Made by a program: the position numbers and the translations under genes. Shown in pieces: positions 6,000-13,200 of a DNA stretch of 14,180 bases. Source of the DNA: Candidatus Altarchaeales archaeon WOR_SM1_86-2 (lineage in GTDB: Archaea; Altiarchaeota; Altiarchaeia; IMC4; MCBC01). The stretch covers positions 1 to 14,180 of the forward strand of contig MCBC01000022.1 in assembly GCA_001723855.1 (NCBI GenBank), written 5' to 3'. The notes below the pieces were generated by a model. That model ran no database searches. It saw only the letters and a program-made list of their open reading frames with translations, and was not told the origin of the DNA. Position 1 is the first letter of the stretch, and every line of letters begins with the position of its first letter.

Positions 6000-6686
6000 T
6001 CATTCTCGTTTCCTTGTATATGCATATGCCATTACCGCCCCGCCAAATGCAGCGATCCACCTGACAAGAATCCCAAAGGACTCCATACCTATCTTTGAAC
6101 CCTCAAGTATTATTCCTGCACAGAATATCAATAACCCGATCTCCAGTAACATTATTCTGGTGTAGAGGCGGTGATCCTTATAGTTCATCAACCACCAGAT
6201 AAATAGATAATTTGGGAACGTAAAGTAGTAAATGCCGACAAGGGAGGTAACAAACGCCACTTCCTCGGACCATACAAAATCTACCTGATTGGCTATTACG
6301 GTGGGTATTGGCTCTGCTATAAAGACGATGAGAATCGTTAGGGCAATTGCCGGTGCAAGGAAATAAATTAGATTCTCTATTTTTCTGATCGATTCGGGAT
6401 TTACCATCTCCATAGCGGTTAATGCGACAAATGCTGTGCCGGTTATGCCGCAGATGTATCCCAGTCTGATGAAAACATTCACCTCGGACAGCTCAACATG
6501 AGGGGGATAGAAAAGTGTTCGGATAACCCACATACCAAAACACAGACCCATGAAGAGAAAGGCGACTGCAAAATAAAGCGTCTGTCTGTCCCTTTTTCTT
6601 TTCCATTTCAGGAAAAGTATCACGGAGAATATAAAGAAGATCAGGGAAGGGGGAGTTATCGCAAGTATGGGTATAAGTGAGTCCAT
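6000..6686 (-). CDS. seven-helix membrane protein, paralogue 1
   Basis: The protein is 228 residues with seven hydrophobic helices (about 7-27, 38-60, 73-94, 103-125, 143-166, 177-195 and 206-223) and almost no soluble domain. It is a paralogue of the next gene upstream. Shared landmarks are MDSL-x-PILAI at the N-terminus, WVIRTLF after helix 2, a PE(S/T)IRK loop, PNY-x-FIW in helix 5, HRLY before helix 6 and EG(S/A)KIGMES-x-G before helix 7. The layout resembles stand-alone versions of the seven-helix sensor regions found at the N-terminus of some archaeal and bacterial histidine kinases. No kinase follows, and there is no helix-7 lysine as in rhodopsins. It starts 9 bp after the stop of its paralogue. 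Its function is unknown; the strictly conserved charged loop before helix 7 is the best candidate for a functional site. Confidence 0.72.
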   Translation of the reverse strand: MDSLIPILAITPPSLIFFIFSVILFLKWKRKRDRQTLYFAVAFLFMGLCFGMWVIRTLFYPPHVELSEVNVFIRLGYICGITGTAFVALTAMEMVNPESIRKIENLIYFLAPAIALTILIVFIAEPIPTVIANQVDFVWSEEVAFVTSLVGIYYFTFPNYLFIWWLMNYKDHRLYTRIMLLEIGLLIFCAGIILEGSKIGMESFGILVRWIAAFGGAVMAYAYTRKRE

Positions 6687-6695
6687 TTTTATTTA

Positions 6696-7373
6696 TTACT
6701 GATGTTTTATATAACCGTACAGCATTATGAATGCACCCAATGCCGTGAACCACCTGATAAACAACCCCCAGGATTCCATACCTATTTTTGCGCCCTCCAT
6801 CAACACAAAAAAGGTAAATATAAGCAACCCAACTTCCATCAATCTGACTTTACCATACAAACGATGCTCTGGATTTTTCATTAAAAACCAGATGAAAACA
6901 TAGTTGGGGATGAGGAGATAAAATAGTGCAATTATGAAGATTATGGAGGATAAAACAGGGGGCCATATCACATCACTCTGCCCTGCCACAATTCCTACCG
7001 GGGGGTCGGAAAGCAGTATTAGTATTTCCATAAAAATCATTGGTGCCGCAAACAAGAGCAGGTTTCTGGTTTTTCTGATGGTCTCGGGCTTTATGAATTC
7101 CAATGCGGCCAATCCAACAAAAAGTATAAATGATGCACCCAGGTATGTAACTTTAACCCAGAAAATCACTGTTTCTGCATCAGGATGACGGGGCAAAAAC
7201 AGTGTACGAATAACCCATACACTGTAGCCTGCTCCAATGAGAAGAAAAGAAATCATAAAATACATGGTTGTCCTGTCCTTCTTTTTCCCGTATTTCAGAA
7301 AAAGTACTGCAGAGAAGATGAGGAATGCCGCTGTCGGGGGCACAATTGCAAGTATGGGCATCAGTGAGTCCAT
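6696..7373 (-). CDS. seven-helix membrane protein, paralogue 2
   Basis: The protein is 225 residues from the ATG at 7373, which aligns with the start of its paralogue (MDSLMPILAI beside MDSLIPILAI). An in-frame ATG at 7394 would add seven residues. It has the same seven-helix plan and motifs as the downstream copy, with clear sequence divergence in the helices and loops, so the duplication is old. The gene lies 46 bp after atpK on the same strand (25 bp if the ATG at 7394 is used). No cofactor-binding residues are recognisable. It may work as a heterodimer with its paralogue, judging by their adjacency, or as a partner of the upstream K subunit (inference). Confidence 0.72.
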   Translation of the reverse strand: MDSLMPILAIVPPTAAFLIFSAVLFLKYGKKKDRTTMYFMISFLLIGAGYSVWVIRTLFLPRHPDAETVIFWVKVTYLGASFILFVGLAALEFIKPETIRKTRNLLLFAAPMIFMEILILLSDPPVGIVAGQSDVIWPPVLSSIIFIIALFYLLIPNYVFIWFLMKNPEHRLYGKVRLMEVGLLIFTFFVLMEGAKIGMESWGLFIRWFTALGAFIMLYGYIKHQ

Positions 7374-7419
7374 AAGATTATATAGGACATTCATACAAAA
7401 AAATTAAAAAGAAAAGAGA

Positions 7420-7872
7420 TTATACGGTCGCCTGCCCTATCATCATAAAAGCTATCACAAAACCCAGGACAACAGATATGTCAGGGAGAGCCGTAAAGAT
7501 AATGTTCTGCGTGAAAGTGTCCGGGCTTCTCGCGGTAGAGCCGATGCCTGCGGCTGCCACCGGGCCCTGCCCGACAGGCGTCAATCCGGCAATTCCGACC
7601 GCTAAACCGGCACCAAAACACCATGCACCCGCTGTAGCCGACATCTCCTCGCTTATTAGACCGACGATCATCATCGCTATAACGAATCCCAGGATCACGG
7701 CGGTTTGGGGAAGAGCGGCAAATATTACTCCCTTAACAAACATCTCCTTCTTTTCAGCAATCGCCCCGGAAGCCGATGCCCCGCCCAATCCGGATCCTAT
7801 CGCCGATCCGAATCCCGGCAAGCCAACTGCCAGTCCGGCACCCATTGCAGCCAATAATGGTCCGTCAAACAT
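7420..7872 (-). CDS. atpK: A/V-type ATPase membrane rotor subunit K (four-helix form)
   Basis: The protein is 150 residues made of two helical hairpins, a doubled c-type proteolipid. Gly-rich helix 1 (GAGLAVGLPGFGSAIGSGLG, 11-30) pairs with helix 2 (ALPQTAVILGFVIAMMIV). Helix 3 (FGAGLAVGIAGLTPVGQGPV) pairs with helix 4 (ALPDISVVLGFVIAFMMI). At the ion-binding site, hairpin 1 has Gln56 and hairpin 2 has Asp131 where K subunits of this family normally have Glu. That leaves one carboxylate per four helices, as in Enterococcus NtpK. Gln102 aligns with a Na+ ligand of NtpK. The subunits assemble into the rotor ring that couples ion flow to ATP synthesis or hydrolysis. No other ATPase subunit gene is next to it, and it instead leads an operon with two seven-helix proteins. 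A strong TATA box lies just upstream. Confidence 0.9.
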   Translation of the reverse strand: MFDGPLLAAMGAGLAVGLPGFGSAIGSGLGGASASGAIAEKKEMFVKGVIFAALPQTAVILGFVIAMMIVGLISEEMSATAGAWCFGAGLAVGIAGLTPVGQGPVAAAGIGSTARSPDTFTQNIIFTALPDISVVLGFVIAFMMIGQATV

Positions 7873-7893
7873 TTTTTATCTAATTTAGTTTTA

Positions 7894-7903
7894 GTATATA
7901 AAA
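7894..7903 (-). promoter_or_regulatory. probable TATA box of the atpK operon
   Basis: In the gene sense the sequence is TTTTATATAC, centred about 26 bp before the ATG at 7872. This predicts a transcript starting at or next to the start codon. No Shine-Dalgarno sequence is present. Confidence 0.6.
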
Positions 7904-7926
7904 ATAAAAAGTTAAAAATAAAAAGG
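7904..7926 (-). terminator. T-rich terminator after the flavin reductase-like gene
   Basis: Directly after the stop codon at 7928 the coding strand reads as three runs of five T separated by one to three bases. Oligo-T stretches without a hairpin are the usual archaeal termination signal. The run ends where the atpK TATA box begins. Confidence 0.5.
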
Positions 7927-7927
7927 A

Positions 7928-8467
7928 TCATGGGTTTATGACTTTCCCCGGGACGGCAAAATCCCTGCCCCCGATGTGCATCAACGGCTTTGCCTTCTCC
8001 ACGTCCAGGTTCCCGTCTTTCATTAACCCCTCCTCCACCTCCGCACCCAAAACCTCCCCGATGACCAAAACATGGTCGCCAACATCCTTTTCATCCCATA
8101 ACCTGCATTCAAACCAGCCGATGCAGCCTTCAATTTTCACCGGCTTAACGATATTGGATTTTCGTTCCTTTAATCCGGATTCGGTGATCTCGCTTGTTCC
8201 CCGGGGGAACGACTTTGAACACTTCCATAACCTGTCCAGTAATTTCCTCGGCGGGATGTTAACCACAAATTCCTTTGTCTCTCTGATGTTAAGCAGGGTG
8301 TGCCTGCCTGGGGCAAACGCAGCAGCGACCAGCGGGGGACTCGTAGAGACGGGCATTACAAAGGAAAACGGGGCGGCATTTGCTCTGCCTTCCCGGTCAA
8401 TGGTGGAGATCAGCACAGCAGGTCTTGGAGCCAAAATTTTATAAAAGTTCTTTGGTTCAAGTTCCAT
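7928..8467 (-). CDS. flavin reductase-like / flavoredoxin-family FMN-binding protein
   Basis: The protein is 179 residues, the usual length for the FMN-binding split-barrel family. The N-terminus (FYKILAPRPAVLISTIDREG, then ANAAPFSFVMPVS) matches the family's PRP-x-x-(L/W)(I/V)ST and N-x-APFS-x-F motifs. FVVNIP lies at about 67-72, and GWFECRLW, GDHVLVIGEV and PLMHIGGRDFA follow in the expected order. Family members bind FMN and pass electrons from NAD(P)H or ferredoxin partners; archaeal ones are often called flavoredoxin. The physiological partner cannot be read from the context. An AT-rich stretch at about 8480-8490 could be its TATA region. The orphan dapB fragment ends 42 bp upstream. 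Confidence 0.85.
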   Translation of the reverse strand: MELEPKNFYKILAPRPAVLISTIDREGRANAAPFSFVMPVSTSPPLVAAAFAPGRHTLLNIRETKEFVVNIPPRKLLDRLWKCSKSFPRGTSEITESGLKERKSNIVKPVKIEGCIGWFECRLWDEKDVGDHVLVIGEVLGAEVEEGLMKDGNLDVEKAKPLMHIGGRDFAVPGKVINP

Positions 8468-8509
8468 TTTTTATTCGTTTAAGTAAAAATATGATTTCAA
8501 ATAGATCCC

Positions 8510-8620
8510 CTAAAGCCCTATGACATCGCCCATGTCATACAGCCCCTTCTTTCCTTTGATGAATTTTACTGCTTCGATGACGCCCTTCACAAATGCGTCC
8601 CTTGAATGTGCTCTATGCTC
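8510..8620 (-). pseudogene. dapB: orphan dapB 3'-end fragment (36 codons plus stop)
   Basis: This 111-bp stretch encodes EHRAHSRDAFVKGVIEAVKF... to ...GDVIGL and a TAG stop, the C-terminus of DapB. It aligns without gaps to the end of the intact dapB at 9343-9453, with 8 differences. Six are synonymous (His, Arg twice, Ala twice, Phe codons) and two are conservative (Ile to Val, Val to Leu). The fragment has no start and begins exactly one base from the vapC stop codon. The pattern shows it diverged while still part of a working dapB, so it is not a fresh copy of the neighbouring gene. Confidence 0.92.
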
Positions 8621-9031
8621 TTACTCAAAATTAACCCTAAATCCTTCCCTTTTGAAGTGGTCATCATAAGTGAATGCTCTATCAATTTTATACTCGTGCA
8701 TCAATATAAATGTCGTGCAGTCAGTGAAACTATAAAACTTATGTTTATGTTCTTTAAAAAATTCCCACGCATCCCAGAAATTATCCTCGCTGATTTTTAG
8801 AAGTTTAACGTATCTGGATCTCAGTATGCCCTCACCAAGTGCTTCAGCAGTATCATGGGATTTAGTTCTGGCTAATGCCAGTGTTACGGATTCATCAACC
8901 ACATAGTCCGATGTATAAACCTGTATCTTCTTTTCAATTATTTTTTGCAATATCCTCAATGCCTCCTCATGATGTATATCTCTTTTATTATGAATGGCAA
9001 GAAACCATCCGCTGTCACCAAATACTTTCAT
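8621..9031 (-). CDS. vapC: VapC-type PIN-domain ribonuclease toxin
   Basis: The protein is 136 residues, typical for VapC. The four acidic positions of the PIN domain active site are visible: Asp6 (in KVFGDSGWF), Glu47 (DES), Asp104 (SFTDC) and Asp123 (TYDDHF). Such toxins cut RNA, often tRNA or rRNA, with Mg2+. The ATG overlaps the antitoxin stop by 4 bp (ATGA), the usual toxin-antitoxin coupling. The TAA stop (8621-8623) directly abuts the orphan dapB fragment. All acidic residues are intact, so the toxin is probably functional. Confidence 0.9.
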   Translation of the reverse strand: MKVFGDSGWFLAIHNKRDIHHEEALRILQKIIEKKIQVYTSDYVVDESVTLALARTKSHDTAEALGEGILRSRYVKLLKISEDNFWDAWEFFKEHKHKFYSFTDCTTFILMHEYKIDRAFTYDDHFKREGFRVNFE

Positions 9032-9276
9032 TTTTTCAATCCATACAAGATTTCATCAACTCTCTCTGAAACCCTATCGTCCCCATAGTCAACGGGTTTA
9101 AGTCTAAGTAAAGGATCATCCTCTGGATGCGTTTTCTCTCTCATCCATAACTCAACGGCATTTCTCAAAGCATCCTTTATATTCAACCCAAAACGCTTTG
9201 CTAGATTTTTAAACTCCGCATACTCCGATGCCCCAAGTTTGGTTTGAACAACTTTTACATTTTTCATTTCAATCAT
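9028..9276 (-). CDS. vapB: ribbon-helix-helix antitoxin (VapB-type)
   Basis: The protein is 82 residues. An N-terminal beta strand plus two helices (VKVVQTKLGASEYAEFKNLA, then GLNIKDALRNAVELWMRE) form a ribbon-helix-helix DNA-binding domain. The charged C-terminal tail (HPEDDPLLRLKPVDYGDDRV...) probably wraps the toxin. It should neutralise the adjacent PIN toxin and repress the shared promoter. The start could be the ATG at 9276 or the one at 9267. The 66-bp gap to dapB holds a TATA-like element. Confidence 0.85.
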   Translation of the reverse strand: MIEMKNVKVVQTKLGASEYAEFKNLAKRFGLNIKDALRNAVELWMREKTHPEDDPLLRLKPVDYGDDRVSERVDEILYGLKK

Positions 9277-9305
9277 ATATTTTCAGCATATTATTACATG
9301 TTAAA

Positions 9306-9319
9306 TTTACATATATAAA
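9306..9319 (-). promoter_or_regulatory. TATA box and near-palindrome of the toxin-antitoxin operon
   Basis: In the gene sense the sequence is TTTATATATGTAAA, near-palindromic and 30-43 bp before the antitoxin ATG. It is well placed as a TATA box and could also be the site bound by the ribbon-helix-helix repressor. The operator role is inferred. Confidence 0.5.
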
Positions 9320-9342
9320 TAAAATTAGTCCGGTGATCGTTT

Positions 9343-9453
9343 CTAAACCCCTATGACATCGCCCATGTCATACAGCCCCTTCTTTCCTTTGATGAATTTT
9401 ATTGCTTCGATGACGCCCTTCACGAACGCGTCCCTTGAATGCGCACGGTGCTC
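9343..9453. repeat. 111-bp direct repeat (3' end of intact dapB)
   Basis: This is the partner of the orphan fragment at 8510-8620: same orientation, same length, 103 of 111 positions identical. The two copies enclose 722 bp holding only the toxin-antitoxin pair and its promoter. Confidence 0.93.
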
Positions 9454-10149
9454 CAGCCTTATGCTCTCACCTTGAGTGGAGAATATTACCGTGTGCTCCC
9501 CGACAATATCTCCCGCCCTTACCGCGTGAATCCCGATTTCATCTTTGCTTCTTTCTTTCAATCCCTTTCTCCCGTAAACCGCAACATCATCCAGGTTTTT
9601 GCCGAGGGCATCCGCTATCACCCGGGCTGCCCGCAGTGCCGTCCCGGAAGGGGCGTCCTTTTTAAAGATATGGTGCGCCTCAACTATCTCGATGTCATAG
9701 CCCCGATCTTTCAACAGTTTCGTTAACTCCCCCGCGGTTTTAAAGAAAACATTCACGCCGACACTCATGTTGGGAGCTATCACAGCCCCGGCATCATTTG
9801 CAAGAATGTTGTCCTTTATCTCCTGTATTTGAGCATCCGAGAAACCGGTTGTGCCAATAACCATGTCTATGCGGTTCTCTACCACTGTTTTCGAGTTCTT
9901 AACGCACGCTTCGGAAGTAGAAAAATCAACCATAACCTCTGGCTTTGATTCATTCAATATTTCATTCAAATTCTCGGAACTGCTCACTTTTACGCCAGTT
10001 GCTTCGTGCCCAACCAATAAACCAATATCCTTGCCGATGTTTGGGTTTTCCGGGACATCCACTGCCGCAACCACTTCCATTCCCTCATCCAATGCCATTC
10101 CAGCAATGCCTTTTCCCATCCTGCCGATGCCAATCAAACCAATTCTCAT
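9343..10149 (-). CDS. dapB: 4-hydroxy-tetrahydrodipicolinate reductase
   Basis: The protein is 268 residues, normal for DapB. The N-terminal NAD(P)-binding motif is GIGRMGKGI (7-15). VIGTTGFS (97-104) and APNMSVGVN (125-133) follow. The catalytic and substrate-binding block EAHHIFKKDAPSGTALRAA (157-175) contains the His pair, Lys and the PSGTA loop. DapB reduces hydroxy-tetrahydrodipicolinate with NAD(P)H in the lysine/diaminopimelate pathway. No other lysine gene is in the window. The protein is complete, although its last 37 codons are duplicated beyond the toxin-antitoxin pair downstream. The 112-bp gap upstream holds a hairpin and no clear Shine-Dalgarno sequence. Confidence 0.96.
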   Translation of the reverse strand: MRIGLIGIGRMGKGIAGMALDEGMEVVAAVDVPENPNIGKDIGLLVGHEATGVKVSSSENLNEILNESKPEVMVDFSTSEACVKNSKTVVENRIDMVIGTTGFSDAQIQEIKDNILANDAGAVIAPNMSVGVNVFFKTAGELTKLLKDRGYDIEIVEAHHIFKKDAPSGTALRAARVIADALGKNLDDVAVYGRKGLKERSKDEIGIHAVRAGDIVGEHTVIFSTQGESIRLEHRAHSRDAFVKGVIEAIKFIKGKKGLYDMGDVIGV

Positions 10150-10214
10150 TTTTAATGTTTTACATAGTTTTAACTGTGCTAACTCTTCATGTGCTGTGCT
10201 TGCATACAGGTTAT

Positions 10215-10235
10215 CTGCCCTCTAAAAAAGGGCAG
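10215..10235. other. 7-bp hairpin between the surface-protein gene and dapB
   Basis: CTGCCCT (10215-10221) and AGGGCAG (10229-10235) pair perfectly around a 7-nt loop. On the transcribed (minus) strand it follows the surface-protein stop by 26 bp but lacks a T tail after the stem. The T-rich side faces the + strand, where no gene ends. It may be an RNA-stabilising 3' structure or part of the dapB leader. I see nothing else in the 112-bp gap. Confidence 0.5.
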
Positions 10236-10261
10236 TTTTAATTATTATAAGGAATAGTGAT

Positions 10262-13200
10262 TTAATCATTTGCTATTATATATTGTAATGCTTCACGAAT
10301 AATTGCTATTTGATTATTCCATGATTCATAATCCTCTCCTGAGATTTTCTTCCCTTGATTTGCATACAGTTCATTTTGTAACGCATTTAGGATATTATCT
10401 GCAGTGTTGAACATATTCTTTGTCTGTTCTTCTTTTCCATTTAGGTAGAGGATCCATCCCTGCTCTATTTTATCCTCCGAGGAGTTCAACTTAGATATTA
10501 GGATGTTTTTCAGTCCATCGGATATATTAGACATCGTTATCTCTTCCCTTAAATTGTCTACCCGGGTGTTGATTAACTTTATTTTGTACTCTGTTGGTAT
10601 GATTTGACCTATCGCCGTGAATATTGTAAAGTGATCCACAATCGCCCAGACATAATTCTCATCCACATTAACCCCGGTATTATTGCACATTGTCCAATTA
10701 TTGGTGGTATTATCCCAGTAGTACATCCCAAGTGTTGACTCATTTATACCCATGCCCAGAAGTTCACCTTCGTTATAGTACATCCTTATTGTCGCTGATA
10801 TGAATGTGTCATTTGCAACATAGTCAACAAATCTTTGAATGTCAGTAGAATTGGGTCCATAGCCATGGGAGTAGTTGGTTGGGGGAGTCACATCAGTTAT
10901 GGTCACTGTTAGAGGCTTAGAATGGATTACCGTAGCATCTGCATCCAAGGTAGAATTACTGAAATTTGTCGTTGTTATTAATGTCTCGGGGGTTCCTTCA
11001 TAAATTGTTGGTGGATTTTTAATTTCATTTAAAATTTCTTTTGCTTCTAATTTAGTCAAATTCTCTTTGTCAAACACATAAATCCAGTTTAAGGTAAGAT
11101 GTGAAATGTTATTTGGATTATATCCCGGATTATCGTACCATCCACCACCAGCGTCCATATACGCCCAATACCAACTTCCAGGTTCATCAACACTCCATAT
11201 TACTGAGCCATTAGGCCCAGATAACATCGCATCCATTCCATTATTGCATACATGTCCAACTGGATTGTCTCCCAATTCCACAACTCCCTGTATTGACCAG
11301 GCGAAATTTGTCCATGTAGCACCGTCATGCATTTCCATTTTGATGTATTTTTGCCTTGCATAGTATGTGATATACGAATGTCTAATTCCTCCCTCCTGCT
11401 TTATAACAATCTTGACAGGTTTTTGTTCGGGCATTGATGTTGTGAAAGACCCCCATCCATCGTTATTAAGATAAGGACTCATAATGCCAAAATCATCACC
11501 ATATCCCTGGGCAGTTGTATAACCCCCTGATTTGCTGTCAACTGTGACATTATTTATGTTAGCACCTATGCTCTTTCTGACTAAAAAGTTTAATTCATCA
11601 TCAATTCCAATCCAGTTTGATGTGCCCGCCCATAGAACATTATCATTAACTATGATGTTTGTGTAACTTGGAGCGTCTTTAGGCTCGTTCTCCAAAATAT
11701 CAAAATAAATATAATAATATCTATCAGCGTCTTGTGAAGTTGTGCCGTTTATCCCCCAGATCACTGCCCCATAAGCATTTGTTGAAGCATTATAACCAGA
11801 AGATCTGTCAAACTGCGAATCTATTTCATTTAAAACATTTCCAGAGACATCATATTCAATAACTCTCACTGAATTTTCATCAAATGTTCCATTAAAGCCG
11901 ATTTGAATTAATTCTGTAAAATTCAGGGAAATTTCTATTGGAGTGTCATTTCTTAAATAATTTTCTGCATTTATTGAAACGGGAATTCTGTACGCCCATG
12001 AAATATTCCACCAACTTGAGTTTACATAAATCGCCTTTGATGCCTTATTATCCATAATTGAGTCGTCAAATTCCTCTATAGTGTCATCAGGATCCGCCTT
12101 TACATATATGCTGTGAATTCCAGAGGATGCTGTCCAGTTTACCTCCAATGTCTCTGTTTCTTCTGAAAGTATTAAATTTATTGTTTTATTCCCTATCTCA
12201 GTTCCACTGTCATCTGGATCACCGTCGTAGAATCTAACCACCACATTGCTCGTGTTTCCTGTGCCAACATTACGTATATCTGCGGTTATTGTTACTTGAT
12301 TCCCAACCTCTGGATCATTATTTGAGAAAGTTATATCATTTGATGAAAGTGTTAAGTCCGGTTTTATAATTTTCGTCCGTATGATCGGCATCATTGATAC
12401 AGCACTGATATTACTCATATCTCCCGATTCTACCCCTCTTACTTCAGCACCCTGTATTTTAACTTTAATGTTCTCCGGAAGCTTGGGTGTTGTTAGCATA
12501 TAAGCAACACTTTTTCTTGTCCAGTTTGTAACACTGCCAGAAACTGTTGATCCCAATATATTACTCAAATTCCAGACCACGATCTGGGTGCCATCATCTT
12601 GAGGGGTTATGCTTTCCGGCGCCAATGAATAATCTGTAGCAGTATATCCAAGTGGTATTATATCTATCAATGTTACATTGTAAACATCCTTATATCCTCT
12701 ATTAAAAACAGTGAGGTTCATCATTATATCGATATTAGTTTGTGGGTCCATCAAACTGTAAAGTGGTCTTTTACTTACAGTTAAAACTCCGTGAGCATCC
12801 TGGTAATTTTGAAGGGCATTCTGTCTCTGCGTGCCTGTTATGCTAGTATTTGCAAGTATAGAGGCAAGCGGCTCAGGCAGTATCTCACCACTTACAATTA
12901 ACTTTGAATTGGTCTGAATAACCTGGCCCTTTTCTATACAGAACCATCCATCTGCTTGGGTCAAAGTAATGCTTTCTCCGGCAGGGACTATTGGCACTCC
13001 ACCGTGTGTATAATGCACTATTGTGATATTATGGATTGTAGAGTTGTATATCTCTCCGTTAAGTAATACTAAAGCATCATTTGTTATTGTTTCATTCGTG
13101 TAATTTCCGGGAATAGTGCCCTCTTGAGTAACTCCTTCCTGTGTTGAAATAACCCCCACAAATATCGCTTCTTCAGCAAGTATAACTCCGGGATCAACCC

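Noticed and set aside
7478..7888. Open reading frame of 136 codons on the + strand opposite atpK
   Set aside because: It is the antisense of a well-supported rotor subunit gene. Its Pro/Ala-rich translation mirrors the Gly-rich helices, and it has no recognisable fold or start signal.
10215..10235. Hairpin as an intrinsic terminator of the surface-protein gene
   Set aside because: On the minus strand the stem is not followed by a T run, and no + strand gene ends before it. It is listed only as a hairpin.
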